Translations under genes and position numbers: made by a program | Shown here: positions 7,973-17,262 of the stretch, in pieces | How positions within the stretch are numbered: the first letter of the stretch is position 1 | Layout: each line of letters starts with the position of its first letter | Notes under the pieces: generated by a model | The model's database searches: none | What the model was told of the DNA's origin: nothing | Seen by the model: only the letters and a program-made list of their open reading frames with translations | Source of the DNA: Hymenobacter norwichensis DSM 15439 | GTDB lineage: Bacteria > Bacteroidota > Bacteroidia > Cytophagales > Hymenobacteraceae | Assembly (NCBI RefSeq): GCF_000420705.1 | Contig: NZ_ATVL01000011.1 | Location: 400,387 to 464,386, forward strand | Length of the DNA stretch: 64,000 nucleotides | Direction of reading: 5' to 3'

Positions 7973-8986
7973 TTAACTCAACCTCGTTTCGTCGCGGCCG
8001 GGTTTGCTGCTGCTACTTTGGCTGCCAGGATTGGCAATGGAGTCGCGCATGTCGGTGTCGGACTGGATGTTGCGCATTTTGTAGTAGTCCATGATGCCGA
8101 GGTTACCGGAGCGGAAAGCTTCGGCCATGGCTTTCGGAATTTCGGCTTCGGCTTCTACTACGCGGGCTTTGGCTTCCTGGGTTTTGGCGCGGTTCTCTTG
8201 CTCTACGGCCACGGCCATAGCCCGGCGTTCCTCAGCCTTGGCTTCAGCAACTTTCAGGTCGGCGGTGGCTTGGTCGATTTGCAGCTTTGCCCCGATGTTC
8301 TCTCCTATGTCAATGTCGGCAATATCGATGGAGAGAATTTCGAAGGCTGTGCCCGCGTCGAGGCCCTTACTGAGTACGAGCTTGGAAATTTTGTCGGGGT
8401 TTTCGAGTACCTCTTTGTGCGACTTTGACGAGCCAATACTGGTAACAATGCCTTCACCAACACGGGCCAGAATGGTTTCTTCGCCGGCGCCACCTACTAG
8501 CTGCGTGATGTTGGCGCGCACTGTAATACGGGCCTTCGCAATAAGCTGAATGCCATCCTGCGCCACCGCCGCCACGTTGGGTGTATTGATTACCTTAGGG
8601 TTTACGCTGGTCGTGACGGCCTCAAATACGTCACGGCCGGCCAGGTCGATGGCCGTGGCCTGCTTGAAGGTGAGCGGAATGTTGGCTTTATCGGCCGAAA
8701 TCAGTGCCTTGATAACGCTGGGAATATTGCCTCCGGCCAAGTAGTGTGTTTCTAGGTCGTTGGCGGTTAATTCCAAGCCAGCTTTGGTGCTGGTAATCAT
8801 GGAGTTGACGATGAGAGAAGGCGGTACCTTGCGCACTCGCATAAACGCCAATTGGAACAAACTCACCTTTACTCCTGAAAACAGCGCCGTAATCCAGAGG
8901 CTGATGGGAAAGAAGTAGAGGAAGACCAGCAACACGATGGCCCCAACTAGCAGCGGAAAGAGTGGGAAGTTGTTCATACGATGCAA
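7973..8986 (-). CDS. floA: Flotillin-like protein FloA
   Basis: 337 aa (start could also be the fourth codon, ATG at 8977). One hydrophobic hairpin-like segment at about 8-35 is followed by a SPFH-like domain (RVRKVPPSLIVNSMI; AARITVRANITQLVGG-type region) and a long Ala/Glu-rich helix (ADLKVAEAKAEERRAMAVA) typical of FloA/YqfA. These proteins form oligomers in functional membrane microdomains. The gene lies downstream of an nfeD gene on the same strand, the usual pairing of flotillin-like and NfeD-like proteins. Confidence 0.93.
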   Translation of the reverse strand: MHRMNNFPLFPLLVGAIVLLVFLYFFPISLWITALFSGVKVSLFQLAFMRVRKVPPSLIVNSMITSTKAGLELTANDLETHYLAGGNIPSVIKALISADKANIPLTFKQATAIDLAGRDVFEAVTTSVNPKVINTPNVAAVAQDGIQLIAKARITVRANITQLVGGAGEETILARVGEGIVTSIGSSKSHKEVLENPDKISKLVLSKGLDAGTAFEILSIDIADIDIGENIGAKLQIDQATADLKVAEAKAEERRAMAVAVEQENRAKTQEAKARVVEAEAEIPKAMAEAFRSGNLGIMDYYKMRNIQSDTDMRDSIANPGSQSSSSKPGRDETRLS

Positions 8987-9034
8987 GGTAGCATAAGCAG
9001 CGACGTAACCAGAATATCAATACAGCGCAGCAGC

Positions 9035-9502
9035 TTACGCTATACTTTCCACCACAATGCGGTTCTGCTCGATACGGAGCACCCGCACTTCGGTGCCAGC
9101 TGGCACAAACTCTCCGCGAGTGGTTACTTCACGGCGGTTTTCCTCGAATAGCACCGTACCAGCTGGCCGTAACGCCGACAACGTGCGACCGGTGGCCCCA
9201 GGTTGTACGTCGGGTAAGCGGGCATCGCGCACGTGAGAATTATGCACGTCGTTGAGGGCCACGCGGGCCAGATTTTTGGGCCTGAGGCCAATGTACACCA
9301 GCAAGCCAATGGCCGCCAGCGAGGATACCAGCAAGACATGGCCGGTGTTGGAGCCCAGGTCGCGGTAGCCAAACCACACGCCGGCCGCCAGCAACGCAAA
9401 GCCCACCAACCCGACTATGGTAGTGCCAGGAATGAAAATCACTTCGGCCACCAGAAACAGCAGGCCAAACAACAGCAGTAGGGCAATGGTGAGGGAATCC
9501 AT
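9035..9502 (-). CDS. NfeD-like membrane protein
   Basis: 155 aa from ATG 9502, giving MDSLTIALLLLFGLLFLVAE; a longer frame from 9592 adds an unlikely N-terminus running into the divergent gene. Three to four hydrophobic helices are followed by a soluble C-terminal OB-fold-like domain (GATGRTLSALRPAGTVLFEE; FVPAGTEVRVLRIEQNRIVV), the NfeD_C pattern. It is a short NfeD without the protease domain. It lies 48 bases upstream of floA on the same strand, so the two are probably co-transcribed. Confidence 0.88.
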   Translation of the reverse strand: MDSLTIALLLLFGLLFLVAEVIFIPGTTIVGLVGFALLAAGVWFGYRDLGSNTGHVLLVSSLAAIGLLVYIGLRPKNLARVALNDVHNSHVRDARLPDVQPGATGRTLSALRPAGTVLFEENRREVTTRGEFVPAGTEVRVLRIEQNRIVVESIA

Positions 9503-9603
9503 AGCAGAAGGATGGGTTGGTTGTGAAAAGATACGCAGAAAGCGAGTCGGGATGCAGCAAAGGGCTGCGTACTTTACTGAAGTCGAGCACACGCCACCGA
9601 GTT

Positions 9604-10173
9604 ATGCCTTCCTCTCCCAACTTATTGCGCCGCTTGCTGGAGCCGGTTCCGTATCTGACGGCAGCGGACATTGATGCGTGTAGCGCCAACTGGCGGCGCC
9701 CGGTAGCCGTGTCACGCCACGACTTTCTGATTCGGCCAGGGGAGACTGAGCACCAACTGTATCTGGTAACCGAGGGGGTACTGCGCATTTTTCTGCCTGT
9801 TGCCGACGAGGAAATCTATGTGGGCTTTGGCTACGCGGGTACATTGCTGTGCTCGTTCCCGTCGTTCATCAACGGCCAGCCATCCGATTATGCCATTCAG
9901 GCCTTGCGGCGCAGCCATTTGCTGGGTATAGCGCGCACTGAACTGCTGGCCATGCTGGAGCAGCGCCCCAATCTGGCGCGTTTCTGGCGGCAGCAGGTGG
10001 AGCAGGCGTTGGTAGGCCGCATCGAGCGGGAAATTGATTTGTTTCTTCCGGAGCCACAGCGGCGGCTCGACCGGTTGCGGGCGCGTAGTCCGCATCTGTT
10101 TCAGCTGGTACCGCGCAAGTACATTGCCTCGTATCTGCGCATGGCGCCTGAAACGCTTAGCCGCTTACGATAG
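9604..10173 (+). CDS. Crp/Fnr family transcriptional regulator
   Basis: 189 aa from ATG 9604; the longer frame from 9517 overlaps the nfeD start region. An N-terminal cyclic-nucleotide-binding-like barrel (DFLIRPGETEHQLYLVTEGVL) is followed by a dimerisation helix and a short C-terminal helix-turn-helix (RKYIASYLRMAPETLSRLR). There are no FNR-type iron-sulfur cysteines, so the ligand is unknown. A perfect TTGAT-N4-ATCAA palindrome lies 18 bases after its stop, ahead of dinB, making dinB a candidate target. Divergent from nfeD, with about 100 bases between starts. Confidence 0.88.
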   Translation: MPSSPNLLRRLLEPVPYLTAADIDACSANWRRPVAVSRHDFLIRPGETEHQLYLVTEGVLRIFLPVADEEIYVGFGYAGTLLCSFPSFINGQPSDYAIQALRRSHLLGIARTELLAMLEQRPNLARFWRQQVEQALVGRIEREIDLFLPEPQRRLDRLRARSPHLFQLVPRKYIASYLRMAPETLSRLR

Positions 10174-10191
10174 GAAGACGGCAGTGGTAAT

Positions 10192-10207
10192 CTTGATTGC
10201 AATCAAG
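10192..10207. promoter_or_regulatory. Perfect palindromic Crp/Fnr-type operator upstream of dinB
   Basis: CTTGATTGCAATCAAG is a perfect 16-bp palindrome containing the FNR-type consensus TTGAT-N4-ATCAA. It lies between the crp/fnr gene and dinB. If transcription starts a few bases after the CACCTTTG at 10229-10236, the site centre falls near -41, the classical class II activator position. The start site is inferred, not mapped. Confidence 0.65.
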
Positions 10208-10228
10208 GTTTGGGGAGAGGTAGGGCCG

Positions 10229-10236
10229 CACCTTTG
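10229..10236 (+). promoter_or_regulatory. Putative -7 element for dinB
   Basis: CACCTTTG resembles the TAnnTTTG -7 box (one mismatch), 30 bases before the dinB ATG and just downstream of the palindromic operator. Confidence 0.35.
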
Positions 10237-10265
10237 CCGTGGTTCTTTACCTTACGTGATACGCT

Positions 10266-10823
10266 ATGCATACTGCCGCCCTGCTCCAGCAGCTTCAACA
10301 GCAAATTCAGGAAATTATTGCAACGCTTGAGCATGAGTTCACCCCATTGCCCGACCACGCGCTGCGCTACAAGCCCACCCTCGAACAGTGGAGTGTACTG
10401 GAGTGCCTGGAGCATCTCAACCGCTATGCCCGCTACTATCACCCGATATTGGCTACTGCCCTCGGGCAGGCCGTGCCAAGCACGAATCAGGAATTACGCT
10501 TCACTTGGCTGGGGCGCAAATCATACGACATGATGCGTCCTGAAAATCCTAAAGCCCATAAAACGCTGGCGCGCATGAATCCTGTGCAAAGCAGTTTGGG
10601 GCGCGGGGTGCTGGCGGAGTTTCAGCAACGCCAGCAAGAAATGCTTGCTTTGTTGGCGCAGGCTGCAGGCAAAGACCTGAATCATAAAGCCGTGCCTGTT
10701 GAATTCTTTCGTCTGCTTCGGTTGCGTGTCGGGGAGGCACTCCTGTTTGTGGTGGCCCACACCCGTCGCCACGTTCAGCAGGCCCGGCGGGTGGTGGCCA
10801 CGACAGAACTAACGGTGGTTTGA
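10266..10823 (+). CDS. DinB-family four-helix protein
   Basis: 185 aa. DinB/YfiT-like fold with the expected histidine triad: His50 (ECLEHLNRY), His165 and His169 (AHTRRHVQQ), which normally bind a divalent metal. Family members include thiol S-transferases (bacillithiol, mycothiol) and many uncharacterised stress proteins; the substrate cannot be told here. Its promoter region carries the Crp/Fnr palindrome, so the upstream regulator probably controls it. Confidence 0.85.
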   Translation: MHTAALLQQLQQQIQEIIATLEHEFTPLPDHALRYKPTLEQWSVLECLEHLNRYARYYHPILATALGQAVPSTNQELRFTWLGRKSYDMMRPENPKAHKTLARMNPVQSSLGRGVLAEFQQRQQEMLALLAQAAGKDLNHKAVPVEFFRLLRLRVGEALLFVVAHTRRHVQQARRVVATTELTVV

Positions 10824-10983
10824 CGCAAAATCAGGTTGATTCAGAGCTTAGCCTCAAGCCCTGACCAAATGTAGCGCGCCACCTGCCCGGCGCTGGTTGC
10901 GGGGAAGAGGATGGGCTTGTTGGTGACGGTCCGGTTTGCAGGCCGCCAGCCGACTTACACATCGATTTTGCGTACAGAAACTC

Positions 10984-11229
10984 ATGATGAAACAACGCGA
11001 AGTAACCGATAAGCACAAAACTACCTGGACCTGCGTGCAAGCCTATGCTGCCACCGAAAGCGCCGCCACCGACGAAGCTATAAAGCGTAGCGAAACCGAC
11101 TCCGGGGCCGTGCCGGTAGTGTGCACTCCTAGCGGCGGCGCCCAAACCGTGCGGCTCGAACTCAGCAAAGACTGGCTTGATTCCTTATCAGACGAAGAAT
11201 TGACTACGGCTATTGCCGCAGCTCAGTAA
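10984..11229 (+). CDS. Small hypothetical protein
   Basis: 81 aa from ATG 10984 (ATGATG; the second ATG is equally possible). No signal peptide. Acidic, Ala/Thr-rich, with two Cys (TWTCVQAY; VVCTPSGG) and a C-terminal helix-like segment (LSKDWLDSLSDEELTTAIA). I do not recognise a family. Coding is supported by its clean frame between genes and by the terminator directly after it. Confidence 0.6.
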   Translation: MMKQREVTDKHKTTWTCVQAYAATESAATDEAIKRSETDSGAVPVVCTPSGGAQTVRLELSKDWLDSLSDEELTTAIAAAQ

Positions 11230-11230
11230 G

Positions 11231-11268
11231 CCTAAAAAAAGAGCCCCGACCAAAAAAGCGGGGCTCTG
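11231..11268 (-). terminator. Rho-independent terminator of proS
   Basis: Stem GAGCCCCG (11241-11248) with CGGGGCTC (11259-11266). The run of seven A at 11234-11240 becomes the U-tract on the minus strand, so it ends proS. Confidence 0.85.
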
Positions 11269-11309
11269 TCGATACTAGGTTAGCTTTAATTAGCTGCGAA
11301 AAACGAAGG

Positions 11310-12785
11310 CTAATAGGCGCGCGCAAAATGTACCCGGCGCTTAGAAGGCTTACCGGTCAGGATGCAGGTGCCATCTTCGTCGGGCTCGGCTAGGGCCATG
11401 CAGCGGATGGTGGCTTTGGTTTCTTCTTTGATGCGTTCCTCAGTTTCAGAGGTGCCGTCCCAGTGGGCTACCACGAAGCCACCTTCGCCTTCTAGCGCCT
11501 GTTGGAACTCCTCGTAGGTATCAACGCGGTGGGTGTGGGTCTCGCGGAACTTGAGGGCCCGGCCGTAGATATTGGCTTGGATGTCGTCGAGCAGCGCGGC
11601 TACGCTGTTCACGATGTCGGCCAAGGGTAGATTCATCTTTTCTTTGGTGTCGCGGCGGGCTACTTCCACGGTGCCAGCGTCTAGGTCGCGCATACCCACA
11701 GCCAGGCGGACGGGTACGCCTTTCAATTCCCACTCAGCAAACTTGAAGCCGGGGCGCTCGGTGTCCCGGTCGTCAATCTTCACGGAAATGCCGCGGTCGA
11801 TCAACCCCATTTGCATTGGGCGGATGCGTGCCAGCAGCTCATCCAGCTGGCCGGTTTTGTAGATGGGCACAATCACCACCTGAATGGGAGCCAACTTGGG
11901 CGGCAGGACCAGGCCTTCGTCGTCGGAGTGGGCCATTACCAGAGCACCCATCAGGCGCGTGCTCACGCCCCAGCTAGTGCCCCATACGTATTCTAGCCCG
12001 CCTTCTTTGTTGGCAAACTGCACATCAAACGCCTTAGCAAAGTTCTGGCCCAAGAAGTGCGAGGTGCCAGCCTGCAATGCTTTGCCATCCTGCATCAAGC
12101 CTTCGATGCAGTAGGTGTCTTCGGCACCGGCAAACCGCTCGTTTTCGGTTTTCACGCCTTTCACTACAGGCAGCGCCATCCACTCCTCGGCAAACTGCGC
12201 GTACACCTCCAGCATTTGACGGGTTTCGGCTACGGCTTCCTCGGCGGTGGCGTGGGCCGTGTGGCCTTCCTGCCACAAAAACTCGGCGGTACGCAAAAAT
12301 AGGCGGGTACGCATTTCCCAGCGCACCACGTTGGCCCACTGGTTGATGAGCAGTGGTAGGTCGCGGTAGCTCTGAATCCAGTTTTTATAGGTGCTCCAGA
12401 TGATGGCCTCCGAAGTAGGGCGCACCACTAATTCTTCCTCCAGTTTGGCGTTGGGATCAACGCGCAGCTTGCCCGGATTGTCGGGGTCGGTCTGGAGGCG
12501 GTAGTGGGTTACCACGGCACATTCCTTGGCGAAACCTTCCGCGTTTTTTTCTTCGGCCTCAAATAGGCTTTTGGGCACAAAAAGTGGGAAGTAAGCGTTC
12601 TGATGGCCCGTGCGCTTGAACATATCATCAAGGGTGCGCTGCATCTTTTCCCAGATGGCGTAGCCGTATGGTTTGATGACCATACAGCCCCGCACGGCCG
12701 AATTTTCGGCAAGTCCCGCGCGCTTCACTAACTCATTGTACCACAGTGAATAATCTTCACTCCGTTTGGGCAAACCTTTGCTCAT
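11310..12785 (-). CDS. proS: Prolyl-tRNA synthetase, archaeal/eukaryote-like type
   Basis: 491 aa. Charges tRNA-Pro with proline. Class II synthetase core: VIKPYGYAIWEKMQRTLDD, motif 2 region NQWANVVRWEMRTRLFLRTAE followed by EFLWQEGHTAH, an anticodon-binding domain (QVVIVPIYK) and a C-terminal zinc-like domain ending RRVHFARAY. It lacks the editing insertion of the long bacterial ProS, fitting the type 3 form common in Bacteroidota. Monocistronic with its own terminator. Confidence 0.96.
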   Translation of the reverse strand: MSKGLPKRSEDYSLWYNELVKRAGLAENSAVRGCMVIKPYGYAIWEKMQRTLDDMFKRTGHQNAYFPLFVPKSLFEAEEKNAEGFAKECAVVTHYRLQTDPDNPGKLRVDPNAKLEEELVVRPTSEAIIWSTYKNWIQSYRDLPLLINQWANVVRWEMRTRLFLRTAEFLWQEGHTAHATAEEAVAETRQMLEVYAQFAEEWMALPVVKGVKTENERFAGAEDTYCIEGLMQDGKALQAGTSHFLGQNFAKAFDVQFANKEGGLEYVWGTSWGVSTRLMGALVMAHSDDEGLVLPPKLAPIQVVIVPIYKTGQLDELLARIRPMQMGLIDRGISVKIDDRDTERPGFKFAEWELKGVPVRLAVGMRDLDAGTVEVARRDTKEKMNLPLADIVNSVAALLDDIQANIYGRALKFRETHTHRVDTYEEFQQALEGEGGFVVAHWDGTSETEERIKEETKATIRCMALAEPDEDGTCILTGKPSKRRVHFARAY

Positions 12786-12984
12786 GTTTTAGGGTATCTT
12801 TGGTCAAGTGAAAAAGTTCCAGTTTGGCCTAGAATTTGTCATAGACAAACCGGCACCGTTTCGCTGCCAAATTACGTTATTAAATAAACCGGAGCTTGCC
12901 TTTGTAAAATATTTGGGTTTCCAAACAACCATTTAGCAGCTCGTTAGCTCTTTCACTCGCCAGCCTACTTTTACGCAAGCAGCC

Positions 12985-14352
12985 ATGAAAAATTCCCTCT
13001 CACACTTGTTACCAGCCTTGGCCCTGCTTACGTTGGGTGGTTGCGCGGGTACTAGCGCCCTCTCTACTACGGAGAATGACGGCGTATATTATTCTTCTAA
13101 AGACCGCACCACCCAGAATGCCTCGGCATCAGTGGGCGGTACTGCTCCCGCCGAGGAGTTGCAGGCCGACGGTGATATTTCCAATCCTGACTACGCGGCG
13201 GAGGGCCAGCGTTCCTCCAACGTTACCGAGTCGACGGAATATTACGACGAAGACTATGCTTATTCATCCCGTATTCGGCGGTTTCATCAGCCCTATTACC
13301 GCGGCTTTGGCTACGGCTACAACGATTTTGTGTACGCCGACTCCTTCTGGTACGGCGGTGGCTCCCCATATTATGGCAGTGGTTTCTACGACCCATTCTG
13401 GGGACCTGGGTACGGCTATGGTGGTAGCTTCGTAAACATCAACATCGGCTTTGGTAGCCCTTGGGGCTGGGGCTACAACCCGTGGCGCTACGGCCGTGGA
13501 TACGGCTATGGCGGATTGTATGATAGCTACGGCTATGGTGGTTACGGCGGCTATGGGTACGGTGGCTTCGGTGGCTACAACAACTACTACAGCAATAATT
13601 ACTACGGTGGTGGCAACTATGGGGGCGGCGTTATTGGTACCTCACCTAATGTGCGCTATGGTCCGCGCACCAGCCGTAGTGCCGAAGCTGGCACTGCTGG
13701 ACGCACTAGCCCAGGCACTGGTAATGCTACAGGCTCTCGGAGTCGGGCCACTGGCGGTGTAGCCGATCCAACTGGTGGCCGCGCTAATACGGATGGGTTA
13801 GTAGGCAATGGTACCACGCAGCCAAACGGCCGTGGCCGTTCGCGCACCATTGATGCAGGCACTGCTGCTGGTGTTACTCCAGATGTTATTACCAATGACC
13901 AGATACAAAACGGTCGAGTAACGCGGGGCCGCAACGACAGTCGATTGATCGACCAGATCAATAGTGGTGGCACTACTACCCAGCCAGCTAATGTATACGA
14001 AGGCCGCAGCCGTCGGCGCATGAGCGAAGTAACTGGTGCTGGTACCAATGATGCTGCCACTCCCCAATACTCGCAGCCGCGCCGTAGCCGCTTCAGTGAA
14101 CTGAGCACTAGCCCTAGTAACGGACAAAGTCAGGAAGCTGAACAGCCTACTCGTCGGCAGCGCGTGTATCAAGCTCCGCAGCAGGCGGCTGAGTCACCGC
14201 AGCGGACTTACCAAGCGCCACAGCGGACCTACGAGGCTCCTACCCGTAGCTACGAAGCGCCATCCCGTTCGTATGAAGCTCCGTCGCGTAGCTCGTCGCC
14301 GGCTGGTGGCGGTGGCGACGGTGGTGGCGGCCGTGGCCGTGGGCGTAACTAA
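12985..14352 (+). CDS. Gly/Tyr-rich lipoprotein with C-terminal repeats
   Basis: 455 aa. Signal peptide with lipobox LTLGGC (Cys20). Residues about 85-215 are very rich in Tyr, Gly and Asn (YGYGGYGGYGYGGFGGYN), the middle is Thr/Gly/Arg-rich, and the end has short repeats around SYEAPSRS (about 14220-14300). Composition suggests a surface-exposed, low-complexity outer-membrane lipoprotein; no enzymatic motif. Similar Tyr-rich lipoproteins recur in Hymenobacter-type genomes, but function is unknown. It is 64 bases upstream of the FadL-like gene on the same strand. Confidence 0.82.
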   Translation: MKNSLSHLLPALALLTLGGCAGTSALSTTENDGVYYSSKDRTTQNASASVGGTAPAEELQADGDISNPDYAAEGQRSSNVTESTEYYDEDYAYSSRIRRFHQPYYRGFGYGYNDFVYADSFWYGGGSPYYGSGFYDPFWGPGYGYGGSFVNINIGFGSPWGWGYNPWRYGRGYGYGGLYDSYGYGGYGGYGYGGFGGYNNYYSNNYYGGGNYGGGVIGTSPNVRYGPRTSRSAEAGTAGRTSPGTGNATGSRSRATGGVADPTGGRANTDGLVGNGTTQPNGRGRSRTIDAGTAAGVTPDVITNDQIQNGRVTRGRNDSRLIDQINSGGTTTQPANVYEGRSRRRMSEVTGAGTNDAATPQYSQPRRSRFSELSTSPSNGQSQEAEQPTRRQRVYQAPQQAAESPQRTYQAPQRTYEAPTRSYEAPSRSYEAPSRSSSPAGGGGDGGGGRGRGRN

Positions 14353-14415
14353 TTATTGCTTGTCTGGAACCTGATTTGTGACAGGCCCTCTGCGGCCGAC
14401 TACTTTTCCTTCAAC

Positions 14416-15906
14416 ATGAAAAACTTGAAATACTGGCTGGCCGTGGCTCTATTGAGCCCGGCCAGCTATAGCTTTGCCCAATACCAAGCAGATGCGCTCC
14501 GTTTCTCCCAGACTCAGCCTTCCGGAACTGCGCGCTCGTTAGGGGTCGGTGGTGCCAACGTAGCAGTGGGTGCCGACTTGGGTAGCCTAGTTACCAACCC
14601 CGCTGGATTGGGGCTGTACCAACGCTCTGAAATAAGCTTTTCGCCGGGATTCGGCATTGGTAATACTAGCAGTCAAGCCTTCGGTACCACTAGCACTGAT
14701 AACCGCAACAGCCTGCATGTAGCTAGCTTTGGTGCTGCGTTCACCAACCGCCGCCCTGACGGCGACACTAACCCGTGGCGAGGTGGTACGCTAGCTTTTG
14801 GACTGAATCGTATCAATGATTTCAACCAAAGCTTCAGCTACCGAGGAACTCCTAGCATCGATAGTGATATTCTTTCGTACTTGGGCCGTTCCAACGCGGA
14901 TATTACAGCCACTGACCTTGACGATTTAGCGTATGAGGCCTTCGTGACAGAGCGAGATAGTAAAGGAACCTATATTCCATCCGATTACGATAATACTGGC
15001 CCCCTCGACCAACGTGAAACTGTGTTGACGACTGGTTCTCAAACCCAGTTCGATATTGGCTACGGAGCTAATTACAAAGACCGGCTGTATATCGGTGGCG
15101 GTATCGGAATTATCACCACCCGCTTCAACTCTACCAGCACACTCAGCGCCGTTGACCCAAGCGCGCCCAGTACCCAAGAAGGTACCTCTTTCGGTAGTCT
15201 GTCGTACCGCGAAACATTGGAAACCCGTGGCACCGGCCTGAATGCCCGCATTGGAGCCATCTACCGGGTAACCGATGCCGTACGATTGGGTGCTTCGGTG
15301 CAAACTCCAACTTTCACCAGCTTGTCGGAAACATACGGTGCCTCGTTAGACGCAGTGTACGATAAGCCCATTACGGTAGGAAACAAAACGTATACCTCTG
15401 GTAATGCGGTAGTGGACCCAGGCTCGTTTGAATACCGGCTAACCTCGCCTTTCCGAGCATCGGGCGGCGTGGCAGTGGTAGTTGGGAAAAACGGCTTCTT
15501 GAGCGGTGATGTTGAATACGTAAATTACAGCCAAGCCCGCCTCAACAACGATGATGTTGCCAGCTACAATTTCAGCAACAACAACGACGCCATCCGCAAC
15601 CTTTACCAGTCAGCCGTGAATCTGCGGGTAGGGGGCGAGCTACGCTTCGACATTTTCCGAGTACGAGCAGGTTTTGCCCGCTACGGCGACCCGTATAAGG
15701 ACAGTGGCCGAGACAGGACGCAAAACTATTACACCGGTGGGTTAGGGCTGCGCCAGAAGAATTTCTACTTGGACCTAGCGGGAGTGTATGGCAGCACTAA
15801 GCGTTACTACAACCCTTACGTGATGCCAAACCCTGCCGATACGCCCGAGGTAGTAGTCGATTCCAACCGCTTTACTACTACACTTACTGCTGGGTTTCTC
15901 TTCTAA
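14416..15906 (+). CDS. FadL/OmpP1-like outer-membrane transport protein
   Basis: 496 aa from ATG 14416 (a TTG 60 bases earlier would spoil the signal peptide). Signal peptide MKNLKYWLAVALLSPASYSF ending FAQ. The mature start has the family pattern ALRFSQTQPSGTARSLGVGG and SLVTNPAGLGLYQRSEISF, followed by many amphipathic beta strands and a terminal aromatic residue (TAGFLF). FadL/TodX-type barrels move hydrophobic compounds across the outer membrane; here the substrate is unknown. Confidence 0.85.
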   Translation: MKNLKYWLAVALLSPASYSFAQYQADALRFSQTQPSGTARSLGVGGANVAVGADLGSLVTNPAGLGLYQRSEISFSPGFGIGNTSSQAFGTTSTDNRNSLHVASFGAAFTNRRPDGDTNPWRGGTLAFGLNRINDFNQSFSYRGTPSIDSDILSYLGRSNADITATDLDDLAYEAFVTERDSKGTYIPSDYDNTGPLDQRETVLTTGSQTQFDIGYGANYKDRLYIGGGIGIITTRFNSTSTLSAVDPSAPSTQEGTSFGSLSYRETLETRGTGLNARIGAIYRVTDAVRLGASVQTPTFTSLSETYGASLDAVYDKPITVGNKTYTSGNAVVDPGSFEYRLTSPFRASGGVAVVVGKNGFLSGDVEYVNYSQARLNNDDVASYNFSNNNDAIRNLYQSAVNLRVGGELRFDIFRVRAGFARYGDPYKDSGRDRTQNYYTGGLGLRQKNFYLDLAGVYGSTKRYYNPYVMPNPADTPEVVVDSNRFTTTLTAGFLF

Positions 15907-15941
15907 GAAACCAGCAGAATTGAAAAGCAAACCAGCAATAG

Positions 15942-15976
15942 AAAGCCCGCCTTCTTTTTGGAGGCGGGCTTTTTGT
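15942..15976. terminator. Bidirectional terminator
   Basis: Arms AAAGCCCGCCT (15942-15952) and AGGCGGGCTTT (15962-15972) followed by a T-run. It lies between the convergent FadL-like and lipoprotein genes. Confidence 0.88.
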
Positions 15977-15996
15977 TGAGGCAAAAGACGGTGCTC

Positions 15997-16971
15997 TTAC
16001 TTCGTGATGCGTACCTGAATTCTGAGAGCAGGGGTTGGTATTGTGATGACAGACTGCACGAAGAGAAGTCCGGTTTTAGCAGGACTATCAGCGGTGCGAA
16101 ACGCAAAGACACGTCCTAGACCTCTCGTTGGTAACGCGCCGGTTGAAGTAATGAGCGTGCCACCTGGGCTAGCGAAGGCAGCTTCTAGCTGAGCAGGAGT
16201 AGTGGCTGCCACGAAAGCAGCCGAATCCAGAGCGGTGGCTCGAAGCTGAGTGGCACGGCGGTTAGTAGGAATCCAGAACGCGCTACGGTTTATAAAGTCA
16301 GCGTTTTGCGGAGTAGCCAAGGCCCTGCCGCCACCAGACAGTGGCAGATATACCAAGTCGATAAGAGACTGATTTTCGGTGTGCTGCCGCAAACTGAAAG
16401 CTGGCAGTGCCAGCCCCGATAGCAGCGAGATATAGCTGCGCGACCGATAATTGGTCGGGGCCGGCAAAATGGTTGTATAGCGGTGATAGGTCAGCAGCGA
16501 ATCGGTATTGCGAAGCCTAAGTGTGTAGCCACCCTCATTGAAATCCCCGTTGACATCCTCTGCGTTGAAGCGCCATATCTCCCGGCCAGACGTGGTGCGC
16601 GTACCCGCCTGAAACTGGAAAGCCACCGACTGCTGCTGCTCGCCTGTCAGCACCGAATCCAGAAAAACCAATCGGCCGGTTTCCTTAGGAACATCGTTAG
16701 CCTCAAAACCAGTACTAGGATACAGGTAAGGGTTGCGGCTGCGAACGTACTCGACGGTAATCAGCAGCCGGCGCAGGTTGGCATCATTGGGATCATACTT
16801 ATCGGCAAATACGCGCGTGGAAAACGTGTCACCTGGAATGGTGCTGCTCCGGCTGGCCGACAGAAACCGTGTGCTGCCAACCAGCGCCACGCGGGGGCCA
16901 GCCGAGGGTTCGGGGTTACAGGAAACCAGCAACCCAGAGCCTAACAGAAAGGAAATCAGATAAAGACGCAT
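15997..16971 (-). CDS. Hypothetical lipoprotein
   Basis: 324 aa. Signal peptide with lipobox GLLVSC (Cys18). The mature part is probably beta-rich, with a segment on property/entry-like strands (RRLLITVEYVRSRNPYLYP; FNAEDVNGDFNEGGYTLRL). No known domain recognised. Convergent with the FadL-like gene, sharing the terminator between them; no operon partner. Confidence 0.75.
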   Translation of the reverse strand: MRLYLISFLLGSGLLVSCNPEPSAGPRVALVGSTRFLSASRSSTIPGDTFSTRVFADKYDPNDANLRRLLITVEYVRSRNPYLYPSTGFEANDVPKETGRLVFLDSVLTGEQQQSVAFQFQAGTRTTSGREIWRFNAEDVNGDFNEGGYTLRLRNTDSLLTYHRYTTILPAPTNYRSRSYISLLSGLALPAFSLRQHTENQSLIDLVYLPLSGGGRALATPQNADFINRSAFWIPTNRRATQLRATALDSAAFVAATTPAQLEAAFASPGGTLITSTGALPTRGLGRVFAFRTADSPAKTGLLFVQSVITIPTPALRIQVRITK

Positions 16972-17262
16972 AGATTCAGTAAAGGTCGGGATTTGCTGCT
17001 ATAGGCCGGCAACGGCTTGCAAACAAAGTAGGTGTGATGCCTTCCTAACGACAAAAACTGGCTGGGATTTCATCTCGCCAAACAAGAAGCCGGAAGGAAA
17101 CCGGGTACTCAGATTTCTCCCTATTCGGAAACGCACAAATAGCGCTAGTCTATAGGTCATTCTAAGATTAAATAGAATCCTGAACTGTCCTTTTAGTAGG
17201 CAAGCCTAAGATATAGGCAATAAAATAAGCAGCCCCTAACGAATTTTGCCGTAGTTCGCGGT

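Noticed and set aside
12793..12800. TATCTTTG on the + strand near proS
   Set aside because: It points away from proS and lies about 190 bases before the next gene; probably chance.
14196..14300. Repeated SYEAPSRS codons, considered as a CRISPR-like or tandem DNA repeat
   Set aside because: They are in-frame protein repeats with variable third positions, no spacers and no cas genes.
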